A DNA stretch of 40,768 nt from Actinomycetes bacterium (lineage in GTDB: Bacteria > Actinomycetota > Actinomycetes > Actinomycetales > Cellulomonadaceae): the NCBI GenBank assembly GCA_023438885.1, contig JAEXPS010000188.1, positions 1 through 40,768 of the forward strand. The letters run 5' to 3'. The position numbers and the translations under genes were made by a program. The notes below the pieces were generated by a model. It made no database searches, was not told the DNA's origin, and saw only the letters and a program-made list of their open reading frames with translations. Shown piece by piece: positions 15,715 to 22,579 of this stretch; positions within the stretch are counted from its first letter, which is position 1; the number at the start of each line of letters is the position of its first letter.

Positions 15715-16346
15715 CGCTGGGCCTTCTCGTCGGCGGCGGACAGGAGGGTGCGGAGGCGGTCGGCTGCGTCCTGCGGCGTGTGCCCGTCGTACTCGGGCGG
15801 CAGGTCCACCTCGGGCACGTCGAACAGGCCCCAGAACTCGTCGCGGTAGTGGTTCGCGGCCTGCCCAGTGGGCAGCGTCGCCACGACGATGAACCAGCCG
15901 CCACCGAAGCACGGCTCGCCATCGCTGTGCCGGTGCGACTTGACCACCGGGATGCCCGCAGCCAGCCAGCCCTGCGCCGCGTGGGCGTTGTAGAGCATCC
16001 GGTACTCGTAGAGCTCATCGAGCGTGTGGTGCTCGTCGCCGCCGTCCCGAACCCGCGCCCACTCCTGCGCGTCGACCACCGTCATGCCACGACGGGCAGC
16101 CTCCTCGCGCAGGTCGTCGTCGGAGAGGGTGGGGCGGTCGTCCGCAAGCCTTCCATCGGACCGCACTACCTCACGCCGGATCAGCTCCACGACGGCGCGC
16201 GTGAGGTTGCCTCCGCCGAGAGGGAATCCGCGCTCCAGCCGGTCAGCCGCCTGGGTGAACATGCTCGCGTCGGTGTCGTGCGGGCCCTTGTGGTGCACCA
16301 CCGGAAGCGGCTCGGCCACCTTCGTCGTTGTGATCTCGTCGCTCAT
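15711..16346 (-). CDS. WDGH-domain phage protein
   Basis: A 211-residue protein with the conserved block LDELYEYRMLYNAHAAQGW (about 108-126), KSHRHSDGEPCFGGGWFIV (140-158) and a C-terminal EYDGHTPQDAADRLRTL (about 187-203). This is the pattern of the WDGH family named for its W/Y-DGH motif, common in phages of Gram-positive hosts; its biochemical role is not established. GAGGAG lies six bases before ATG 16346. The N-terminal 100 residues are less conserved in style and partly helical. Confidence 0.78.
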   Translation of the reverse strand: MSDEITTTKVAEPLPVVHHKGPHDTDASMFTQAADRLERGFPLGGGNLTRAVVELIRREVVRSDGRLADDRPTLSDDDLREEAARRGMTVVDAQEWARVRDGGDEHHTLDELYEYRMLYNAHAAQGWLAAGIPVVKSHRHSDGEPCFGGGWFIVVATLPTGQAANHYRDEFWGLFDVPEVDLPPEYDGHTPQDAADRLRTLLSAADEKAQR

Positions 16347-16531
16347 CCCTCACTCCTCTCGAAAGGTCGACGCTCGTCCTGGGCATCGATGGGTCTGCTG
16401 CTCGTCTGGTAGGCGTGGCCCCGCACCTGACGTTCGTGGGCCCGGCCTGCGGTTTCAGCCGCCTTGGGGTTGACCCACCCGGTGTCGAAGTCGCCCTTGG
16501 CGCACCAGGCGCGGCTGATCAGCGCGACCAT
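16343..16531 (-). CDS. Small phage protein after dnaB
   Basis: A 62-residue protein beginning MVALISRAWCAKGDFDTGWV, with GAGGAG eight bases before the ATG, which lies inside the end of the helicase gene. The C-terminal half is charged (TSSRPIDAQDERRPFERSEG) and probably disordered. Its stop overlaps the WDGH start (ATGA). No family recognised. Confidence 0.52.
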   Translation of the reverse strand: MVALISRAWCAKGDFDTGWVNPKAAETAGRAHERQVRGHAYQTSSRPIDAQDERRPFERSEG

Positions 16532-17946
16532 GGGGGCGGCTCCTCGTCGCGTGGGTGCTCCGGCTCGGTGAGGTCCCTGGTGGCCTGCCGTGGCGGGCCG
16601 GGTGTCCACTGCCGGGCGTCGAGGCGGGCGTACTGGCCTTGCCGGATCAGCACCGCGTGACCTTTGGGGCCCTGCCGGTTCTTGGGCACGAGCACGTCGG
16701 CCTCGTCGGGTGCGCGCTCTTCGTCGACGTGGATGAGCATCACGACGTCGCTGTCCTGCTCGACCGCGCCGGACTCACGCAGGTCCGCCATGGTGGGGCG
16801 CTTGTCGGCGCGCTGTTCGGGTTGCCGGTTCAGCTGTGAGGCGACGATGACCGGCACCTGCAGTTCCTTGGCGAGGAGCTTGAGCTGGCGGCTGAAGCTC
16901 GACACGATCTCCTGTCGGCTGGAGCGGTCGCCGCGGGGGGCTTGCATGAGCTGCAGGTAGTCGACGACGACGCCGGCGAGGTTGTGCTGGCGGGCGATTG
17001 TTCGGGCGTGAGCGCGGATGTCGGTGACCCGCAGTTCGGCGCGGTCGTCGATGACGAGCCGATGGTTGGGGACGCGGCCGCGTGCGTCGGCGATGCGGCG
17101 CCAGTCGTGCTCGCTGAGCCCGTCGTCGCCGCGCTTGCCCATCCGGGACAGGCTGACGCCGGCCATCTGGGCGAGGATCCGCTGGTGGACCTCGGTGCGG
17201 CCCATCTCGAGCGAGTGGAAGGCCACGACGCCGGTCTGGGACAGGTCGAGTGCGGCCTGCAGGAGGAGGATGGACTTGCCGACGCCGGGGCGGGCGCCGA
17301 CGGTGTAGAGCCGGCCGGGGCACCAGCCGCGGATCACGTAGTTGAGGTCGTCCCAGGGGGTGGGGACGGCCGGGGTGTCGCCGCGGTCGAGCGTGTCGAT
17401 GGTGTCGTCGATCTCGTCGTTGAGCATGACGATGCGTCCGCGTTCGTGGCCGACGGCGTCGACTTCTGCGCGGGCGGTCTCCCACAGGTCGTCGACGTCT
17501 CCGCCGTCGCTTGCGTAGCCGATCTGGGCGATGCGGGTTCCGGCTTCGACGAGGCGGCGCAGGATGGCCTTTTCGCGGACGATGCGCGCGTGCCAGGCCG
17601 CGTTGGAGGCGGTGATGACTGCCGCGACGAGGGTGTGCAGGTAGGGCGCGCCGCCGATGTTGCGCAGCTGGCCGGTGCGGCTCAGTTCGGCGGCGACGGT
17701 GATGGGGTCGACGCGCTCGCCCTTGGCGTCGAGCGCGATGATCGCGGCGAACACCAGTTCGTGGGCGGGTCGGTAGAAGTCTTCGCCGCGCAGGACCTCG
17801 CACACGTCGGCGACGGCGGCCTTGGAGATGAGCATGGCGCCCAGGCATGCCCGTTCGGCGTCGAGGTCCTGGGGTGGCGTGCGGCCCTGTGGCTCGTCGT
17901 CGGGTGGCGGCTCGAGGCCGGCTGGCGCGTAGGTGTCGAGGCTCAT
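16519..17946 (-). CDS. dnaB: Replicative DNA helicase DnaB
   Basis: A 475-residue DnaB-family helicase. The N-terminal domain starts ERACLGAMLISKAAVADV (31-48). A helical linker follows, then the RecA-like C-terminal domain with Walker A GARPGVGKS (217-225), Walker B VVVDYLQLM (about 327-335), and the SQLNRQPEQRADKRP/MADLRESGAVEQDSD segment of DnaB motif H4. It would unwind the phage origin as a hexamer loaded by the initiator encoded immediately upstream, which overlaps it by ATGA. Confidence 0.94.
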   Translation of the reverse strand: MSLDTYAPAGLEPPPDDEPQGRTPPQDLDAERACLGAMLISKAAVADVCEVLRGEDFYRPAHELVFAAIIALDAKGERVDPITVAAELSRTGQLRNIGGAPYLHTLVAAVITASNAAWHARIVREKAILRRLVEAGTRIAQIGYASDGGDVDDLWETARAEVDAVGHERGRIVMLNDEIDDTIDTLDRGDTPAVPTPWDDLNYVIRGWCPGRLYTVGARPGVGKSILLLQAALDLSQTGVVAFHSLEMGRTEVHQRILAQMAGVSLSRMGKRGDDGLSEHDWRRIADARGRVPNHRLVIDDRAELRVTDIRAHARTIARQHNLAGVVVDYLQLMQAPRGDRSSRQEIVSSFSRQLKLLAKELQVPVIVASQLNRQPEQRADKRPTMADLRESGAVEQDSDVVMLIHVDEERAPDEADVLVPKNRQGPKGHAVLIRQGQYARLDARQWTPGPPRQATRDLTEPEHPRDEEPPPWSR

Positions 17947-18692
17947 GCCTGGGCCCTGCGCTCGGCCTCGTCACGGGCGCGCAGCTCGGCGACGGTGGGG
18001 ATGCGGTCCCATTCGCTGCGTGGCTCGGGCGCCGGGCCGACAGGGGATGGTGACTGCCGGGCGATGCTCGGTCGAGCTCTGCTCAGCCAGGTACGGAAGG
18101 CGGCATCCCAGTCGCGGGCGCGGCGGTCGTTGGCTTGGGCGTGGTTGCGGAACGCCTCGGCTTCACGCGCGACGTCGATGCCGCGTTCGGCCGCGTTCGC
18201 CCGGTGCGCGTCGTTGGGCTCCCACCCGTCCGGGAGGGGCCGTTCCGGCTTGCGGCGCGAGCCCGCGGGAGCGGGCGCGGGATGCTCTTTCTCGTCTTCT
18301 CTCGTCTCGTCTCGTCTATACGCCGTTACTGACGCATCAGTAGCGCCGTTAGTGACGGCGTTACCGAGGCCGTCACGGAAGCGCTGCTGCCGCTCGGCCC
18401 CGGCCTTACGCCGGGCGTTCATGCGCTCGCGCGAGACCTGGTGCTCATCCCAGTCGTGGAAGCGCCAGCCGCCGTCGACGACATCCCACAGGCCGACCCT
18501 GACCAGGCAGTCGACATCCGCCTGGGTGCCGTCCAGGGACTTGAGCATGTCCGTCGGCACGACACCCTCGGACCCTTCCTGGTCGATGCACCAGGAGGCC
18601 GCCGTGCACCAAAGTCCCCTGGCGGTCCTGCTCGCGCGGCGCCACTTCGGCGACCCGTGCAACGACCCGTAGAGCTTGCCCCAGACGGCCAT
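17943..18692 (-). CDS. Replication initiator, lambda O/DnaD-like, with internal origin-like repeats
   Basis: A 249-residue protein starting MAVWGKLYGSLHGSPKWRRA. The N-terminal ~95 residues resemble the winged-helix domain of phage replication initiators (GLWCTAASWCIDQEG, VRVGLWDVVDGGWRFHDW). A linker with NAVTNGATDASVT and an acidic stretch follows, then a C-terminal helical domain (AEAFRNHAQANDRRARDWDA, FRTWLSRARP) like those that recruit DnaB. The linker DNA consists of repeated and inverted GCCGTTA(C/G)TGAC elements, as in lambda O. It overlaps dnaB by ATGA, supporting an initiator-helicase pair. Confidence 0.78.
   Translation of the reverse strand: MAVWGKLYGSLHGSPKWRRASRTARGLWCTAASWCIDQEGSEGVVPTDMLKSLDGTQADVDCLVRVGLWDVVDGGWRFHDWDEHQVSRERMNARRKAGAERQQRFRDGLGNAVTNGATDASVTAYRRDETREDEKEHPAPAPAGSRRKPERPLPDGWEPNDAHRANAAERGIDVAREAEAFRNHAQANDRRARDWDAAFRTWLSRARPSIARQSPSPVGPAPEPRSEWDRIPTVAELRARDEAERRAQA
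18291..18373. other. Candidate phage replication origin within the initiator gene
   Basis: A pyrimidine tract with repeated CTCGT (18291-18317) is followed by GCCGTTACTGACG (18323-18335), an inverted TACTGA/TCAGTA pair, GCCGTTAGTGACGGC and GGCGTTACC. This is the most AT-rich and repetitive stretch of the replication region, and it encodes the flexible linker of the initiator. Lambda-type phages place their origin iterons at exactly this point. Repeats and composition are visible; origin activity is inferred. Confidence 0.5.
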
Positions 18693-19561
18693 CAGGCACC
18701 CGCCTTCTCGATCTTGGTGGACGTGACGGCGGCCGCTGCGGCGATGGCCTGCTCGAGGTCGTCGAAGTGCCGGCGCAGGCTTGCCCAGGGGCCGTACCGG
18801 GCCACGAGCGCCTCGACGGCCTCGGCCAGGTCGCCGTGTGCGCGCAGCAGCGCCGCGAGGTCGGCCAGTTCGGCCGCGGTGACGGTGCCGCCGCGGCGGT
18901 ACGGGCCCTGCTCGTCGTTGATCTGGACCCCCAGGGCGGCGCGGAAGGCCTGGAGCTCGGCGCGGTCGCGTTCGCGCTGCTCGCGCTCGAAGTCGCTGTC
19001 GCCGAGGCGGCTCGCGACCCGGCGGTCGATCTCGGCCTCGACGTCGCCACGGACCTTGTCGAGGCCCTTGGTGATGCCCCGGGTGATGGCCGTCTGGCGC
19101 AGGGTGTCCTGCCTGGCCATGATCGAGCGCACCGCGTCCCAGGAGGGCACGCGCTCGAGGTGCTGCTGGGCGCGCTGGACGACCTTCATGCGGGTCGTGC
19201 TGGGCCCGGGCACCATGAGCCCCCACCCGGCCGGCAGTTCGCCGTCGTGGACAACGCCCGGGACGGTGACGAGCCACCATTCGTGGCACTGGTCAGCCCA
19301 GGCGTCGGCCTTGTGGATCTGCGCCAGCTCATGCAGCCAGTCGGAGCGCGAGGCCTTGACCTCGTGGCCGACGAGGATGCGCCCCGACGTCGAGGTGAAG
19401 CCCACGTAGACGGCGTCGCAGCGGGAACTGGCGCCCCACGAGCCGTTCTGGCCGACCTCTGGCACGAAGATCCCGCCCGGCAGCGGCTCGGAGGGCTTGA
19501 TGTAGTGCCGCTGGAGCCGGGTCATCAGGTCCGCGGTGGTGGCGCGGTCGCCGCCCGCCAT
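18692..19561 (-). CDS. PD-(D/E)XK nuclease-like protein (MmcB-like core)
   Basis: A 289-residue protein from ATG 19561 (TGATG overlap). The first half contains SSRCDAVYVGFTSTSGRILV followed by GHEVKASRSDWLHELAQIHK: Asp 49 and Glu 67-x-Lys 69 make the D...ExK core of the restriction-nuclease fold. The pattern 'GxExKxSRxDWLxEL...WWLVTxxGVV...ELPxGWGLM' is that of MmcB-like proteins found in many phages. The second half is a long helical, charged coiled coil. A DNA repair or recombination nuclease role is inferred; activity depends on whether the core is complete. Confidence 0.68.
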   Translation of the reverse strand: MAGGDRATTADLMTRLQRHYIKPSEPLPGGIFVPEVGQNGSWGASSRCDAVYVGFTSTSGRILVGHEVKASRSDWLHELAQIHKADAWADQCHEWWLVTVPGVVHDGELPAGWGLMVPGPSTTRMKVVQRAQQHLERVPSWDAVRSIMARQDTLRQTAITRGITKGLDKVRGDVEAEIDRRVASRLGDSDFEREQRERDRAELQAFRAALGVQINDEQGPYRRGGTVTAAELADLAALLRAHGDLAEAVEALVARYGPWASLRRHFDDLEQAIAAAAAVTSTKIEKAGA

Positions 19562-20004
19562 CACGCACCTGCCTTGGCTGCGCGGCGTTCGGCCATGGCG
19601 TTCGCGTGGGCGGTGCGGCAGTCGTCGCAGGGTCGTTCGCCGGCGCGCAGGTGGGAGAGCCGGCCGGAGGGCGTCCCGCAGGACGGGCGCCGTACGGGTT
19701 CGGCCTTCGCGTCGGCTTCGCGCCGAACGCCCCGAGGGGACGCCTCGGGGTGCCCGCAGGTGCAGGCGCAGGCGTGGGCCTCGCCGTTGAGGATGAAGCC
19801 CTGCCCGCACTCGGTATGCCGCTCGGCCAGGCAGAGCGGGCTGACGTGGGTGCGTCGGATCGGTTGGGACGCGCCCTGCGGCCGGTGCCCGTACAGCGTC
19901 TGGTGCTGCATCCGCCCGTCGGCGCCGGCGAAGTATGGCCGGCCGCACCAGCACTGGTGGGCTTCGCGCTGCGGGGCGGCCACGCCTGGTGGTGGGGTGG
20001 TCAT
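19561..20004 (-). CDS. Cys-rich zinc-binding protein
   Basis: A 147-residue protein with many Cys and His residues: HQCWCGRPYF, SPLCLAERHTECGQGF, HACACTCGHPEAS and ERPCDDCRTAHANAMAERRA. At least two zinc sites are likely. The last element (RAGxxPCxxCxxAHxxA) is a common actinophage module. Start chosen at ATG 20004; an in-frame ATG at 20028 is an alternative, with neither having an outstanding ribosome site. It is the first minus-strand gene after the divergent SRA-HNH cassette. Function unknown; nucleic acid binding likely. Confidence 0.62.
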   Translation of the reverse strand: MTTPPPGVAAPQREAHQCWCGRPYFAGADGRMQHQTLYGHRPQGASQPIRRTHVSPLCLAERHTECGQGFILNGEAHACACTCGHPEASPRGVRREADAKAEPVRRPSCGTPSGRLSHLRAGERPCDDCRTAHANAMAERRAAKAGA

Positions 20005-20068
20005 GCGGCCACCGCCTTGGCCTGACATTGACCTACTCGATCGGCCCCGCCAGCCAGAACCTGCCCGC

Positions 20069-20074
20069 TACGTT
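20069..20074 (+). promoter_or_regulatory. Putative -10 element (TACGTT) for leaderless SRA-HNH transcript
   Basis: TACGTT (TAnnnT) ends seven bases before ATG 20082, the spacing expected for a leaderless actinobacterial transcript. There is no Shine-Dalgarno sequence before this ATG. A TTGACC at 20028 is too far away to be its -35 element. Confidence 0.4.
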
Positions 20075-20081
20075 GCGTGTC

Positions 20082-20972
20082 ATGGTCAGCAGCGTCTTCG
20101 GCGAGATTCCCGGTGTGCCAGTCGGAAGCGCGTTCGCGTCGCGGTTGGAGGTGAAGGCAGCGGGCCTGCATCGCCACCAGGAGAACGGGATTTCCGGCAA
20201 CTCGAGCGACCTTGGCGCTGACGCGATCGTGGTCGCCCAGATGTACAAGGACGACGTCGACGATGGGGACGTCATCGTCTACACCGGCGAAGGTGGCCGG
20301 GGTCAAGGTGGAGACAGGCAGACGGAGAATCAGACCCTGACAAAGGGCAACCTCGCCCTCGCTCGGTCCGAGGAGCACGGCCTCCCGGTGCGAGTGATCC
20401 GCAAGGCCACCACCAGGAGCGACTACGCGCCCGCCTCCGGCTATCGCTACGACGGCCTGTACGTGGTGACGAAGCACTGGCAGGAGCCGAGCATCGACGG
20501 CCCGCTCATCTGGCGCTTCGAGCTCGTCCGCCAGGGCGAGGAGGACGGCTGGGCCGAGGCGGCTGCGGCTGGGGCACGACCGGTCGGCAACCCGCACCCC
20601 GGACGTACTCCAGGCGTCGTCCAGAGGATCGTTCGCAGCACCCAGGTGACTGAGTGGGTGAAGCAGTTGCACAAGGGCCGCTGCCAGTTCTGCGGAGTCG
20701 TCCTCGAGACGCCCGTTGGCTGGTACGCCGAAGGTGCCCACGTGCGTGCGCTCGGCACACCACACAATGGGCCGGACTCCGTCGACAACGTGCTCTGCCT
20801 GTGTCCGAACGACCACGTGCTGTTCGACAAGGGCGCCCTCTGCGTTGACGGCGGCAAGGTCATCCGGACCGTCGATGGTGCCGTGGTGGGCGGACTGCAG
20901 GTTGCCCCCGGACACGCGATCGACCCAGCCAACTTCGCGTACCACCGCGAACACTTCGCAGGCGGTCGCTGA
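20082..20972 (+). CDS. SRA(YDG)-HNH modification-dependent restriction endonuclease
   Basis: A 296-residue two-domain nuclease. Residues 5-150 are an SRA/YDG domain: FGEIPGVPVGSAFASR at the start, DVIVYTGEGG, QTLTKGNLALARS, and YRYDGLYVV carrying the YDG triad (123-125). This domain flips out and reads modified cytosines. Residues 195-250 are an HNH/treble-clef nuclease: CQFCG (Cys 201/204), EGAHVRALG (His 220), DNVLCLCPNDHVLFDKG (Asn 236, Cys 241, His 245). SRA-HNH proteins are known type IV-like enzymes cutting DNA with modified cytosine. It is encoded opposite to the phage operon with its own start signal, so it is probably expressed in the lysogen and defends against phages with modified DNA. 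Confidence 0.9.
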   Translation: MVSSVFGEIPGVPVGSAFASRLEVKAAGLHRHQENGISGNSSDLGADAIVVAQMYKDDVDDGDVIVYTGEGGRGQGGDRQTENQTLTKGNLALARSEEHGLPVRVIRKATTRSDYAPASGYRYDGLYVVTKHWQEPSIDGPLIWRFELVRQGEEDGWAEAAAAGARPVGNPHPGRTPGVVQRIVRSTQVTEWVKQLHKGRCQFCGVVLETPVGWYAEGAHVRALGTPHNGPDSVDNVLCLCPNDHVLFDKGALCVDGGKVIRTVDGAVVGGLQVAPGHAIDPANFAYHREHFAGGR

Positions 20973-21011
20973 GCCAGCGGGCTGCTCAGGTCCGACGTCG
21001 GCGCCTGCCGC

Positions 21012-21017
21012 TACGGT
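21012..21017 (+). promoter_or_regulatory. Putative -10 element (TACGGT) for leaderless membrane-protein transcript
   Basis: TACGGT ends seven bases before ATG 21025, repeating the arrangement in front of the SRA-HNH gene and the 1298 moron. The small gap after the SRA-HNH stop has no ribosome binding site, so a separate leaderless start is plausible. Confidence 0.38.
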
Positions 21018-21024
21018 CTGCGGC

Positions 21025-21585
21025 ATGGACTGGAACGGATGGGCGGCGGCCATCGCCGGCGCGCTGGCTACCGTTGCCGGATCGGTGGTGTGGAGCGTCG
21101 TAGACCGGCGGCGCGCGGCCACGGAGGCGCTCGTCACCGAGACGCTGATCAAGTTCGGAACGCTGCTGGAGGCCGTGGCCACCTCGAGCAGGGCCCTCTT
21201 TCCGTTGTCGCTGGGCAAGACTTGGTCCCACGAGTTGGTTGATGCCGAGAACGCGCGCACGAGGCTCCTCGTCCATCTCTCGCCCGGGCGCTGGCGCAGC
21301 GAACGGCTCGGCTTGCGACTCACGTTGGAGGCGACGACCAAGCCGTTCCGCGAAGCCGCTGAGGCGCATGCGGCGAAAGACAGCGCGAAGACCGAAGAGC
21401 TGTTGATCAACGAGATCAACGTGGTCTCGGAGGCGCTCGCCGCCTGGATCGGTCGCAGGAAGACGTATTGGCGCGGCAACATCATTGACGAGCTGCGGCA
21501 GATCGCGGGCCGTCCAATGGAAGCGCCAGTCGCGCGCGGTCCTCGCTGGTGGCGCTGGCTTCGTCCAGCAGTCGCCAGGCGCTGA
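21025..21585 (+). CDS. Single-pass membrane protein partnered with the SRA-HNH nuclease
   Basis: A 186-residue protein whose N-terminus is one membrane segment (WAAAIAGALATVAGSVVW, residues 5-22) followed by DRRR, placing the rest in the cytoplasm by the positive-inside rule. The remainder is helical (ATEALVTETLIKFGTLLEAV, LINEINVVSEALAAWIGRRK) and ends with a basic Trp/Arg tail (GPRWWRWLRPAVARR). It follows the nuclease gene by 52 bp and ends 10 bp from the opposing methyltransferase stop. The context suggests a membrane partner, an exclusion protein, or simply a second moron. I recognise no family. Confidence 0.72.
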   Translation: MDWNGWAAAIAGALATVAGSVVWSVVDRRRAATEALVTETLIKFGTLLEAVATSSRALFPLSLGKTWSHELVDAENARTRLLVHLSPGRWRSERLGLRLTLEATTKPFREAAEAHAAKDSAKTEELLINEINVVSEALAAWIGRRKTYWRGNIIDELRQIAGRPMEAPVARGPRWWRWLRPAVARR

Positions 21586-21595
21586 GAGGTCGGGC

Positions 21596-22579
21596 TCACG
21601 CCGCACCCCCGTCCTGCTCGTCGAGGGCGGTGAAGAGCGTGTCGTCGGGCGGGGTCTCGTCGTCGACGTGCTCGAGGTTCCGCGCGGCCTGCTCGTAGTA
21701 GGAGGGCTTCAGCTCGGCGCCGATGCCGTACCGGCCGGCGCGCACGGTCTCGAACACCTCGGAGCCGACGCCCATGAACGGCGTGAGCACGCGCTCGCCC
21801 GGCAGGGTGCGCAGGTGCAGGAAGCGTGCGATGACGTCCAGCTGGAGCGGGTGAGGGTGCTTCTCGTCGTCTTCGTCTTCGGCGTCGCGGAAGGGCAGCA
21901 CGCGGTCGATGCGGATGTCGTCCCAGACGCTGGAGGCGTAGCGGCGCCAGATCCAGTGGCTGAACCGATTCTCGATCTGGCTGCCGGTCCAGCCGCGGTA
22001 GCGCGCGAGGTCCTCGGGCATGGGCTCGCCGCCGGCGTACTCGGTGAGCCCGGTCGGGTGCGCGATGGGCACGCCCTGGCCTGGTCGGCGGAAGATCAGC
22101 AGCTCGTCGGCCGAGGCCACCCCGGCGTAGGCCGCGTCGTCGACGACGGTCTTGTGCGCGAGGTTCTTCGCCATGGTGCGGTTGCGGACCTGGAGCGGCT
22201 CCTTCCAGATGACGTGGCGCGCCACCCAGTCCCAGCCGCGCTCGAGGTGCCAGCGGATGACGTCGCCGGGGAAGTCCCTCAGGCCGTCCTTGCCGGTGTT
22301 GCCGGTGGGGACCGGCGCGGCGTGCACGGCGGTGACCCGGCCGGGCAGCGTCAGGCGCGTGATCTGGTCGAGCACCAGCCCGTAGTGCTCGGCGAACTCG
22401 TCGTACGTGCGGGCGTTGGACAGGTCCCGGTCGTCGCTGGAGTAGTGGTAGAGCCCGGTGAAGGGCGGGCTGTAGATGCTGGCGTGGATCGACTCGTCGG
22501 GCAGGGCGGCCATGACGTCGATGCAGTCGCCGTTGTAGATGGCCCACCGGTCCGTGAGCTGCTGGGTCAGGACGCCCAC
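21596..22579 (-). CDS. DNA methyltransferase, probably N4-cytosine type
   Basis: A 327-residue enzyme started at GTG 22579 with GGAGG upstream. The catalytic motif IV is SPPF (37-40), then an ~200-residue recognition region, then the AdoMet-binding motif PFMGVGSE (267-274) and GIGAEL (285-290). Motif IV before motif I gives the beta class; SPPF/SPPY is typical of N4-cytosine enzymes, whereas DPPY marks N6-adenine. It could protect phage DNA from host restriction. No cognate restriction enzyme is next to it, but the SRA-HNH nuclease faces it tail-to-tail, which raises the question of self-tolerance. It overlaps the helicase gene by 13 bases. Confidence 0.85.
   Translation of the reverse strand: MGVLTQQLTDRWAIYNGDCIDVMAALPDESIHASIYSPPFTGLYHYSSDDRDLSNARTYDEFAEHYGLVLDQITRLTLPGRVTAVHAAPVPTGNTGKDGLRDFPGDVIRWHLERGWDWVARHVIWKEPLQVRNRTMAKNLAHKTVVDDAAYAGVASADELLIFRRPGQGVPIAHPTGLTEYAGGEPMPEDLARYRGWTGSQIENRFSHWIWRRYASSVWDDIRIDRVLPFRDAEDEDDEKHPHPLQLDVIARFLHLRTLPGERVLTPFMGVGSEVFETVRAGRYGIGAELKPSYYEQAARNLEHVDDETPPDDTLFTALDEQDGGAA

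Noticed and set aside
20028..20033. TTGACC as a -35 element for the SRA-HNH gene
   Set aside because: It is about 35 bases from the TACGTT -10 candidate, far from the usual 16-18.
20001..22547. An 848-codon minus-strand open frame across the SRA-HNH cassette
   Set aside because: It reads antisense through the SRA-HNH and membrane genes and out of frame through the methyltransferase; the conserved domains are in the other frames.
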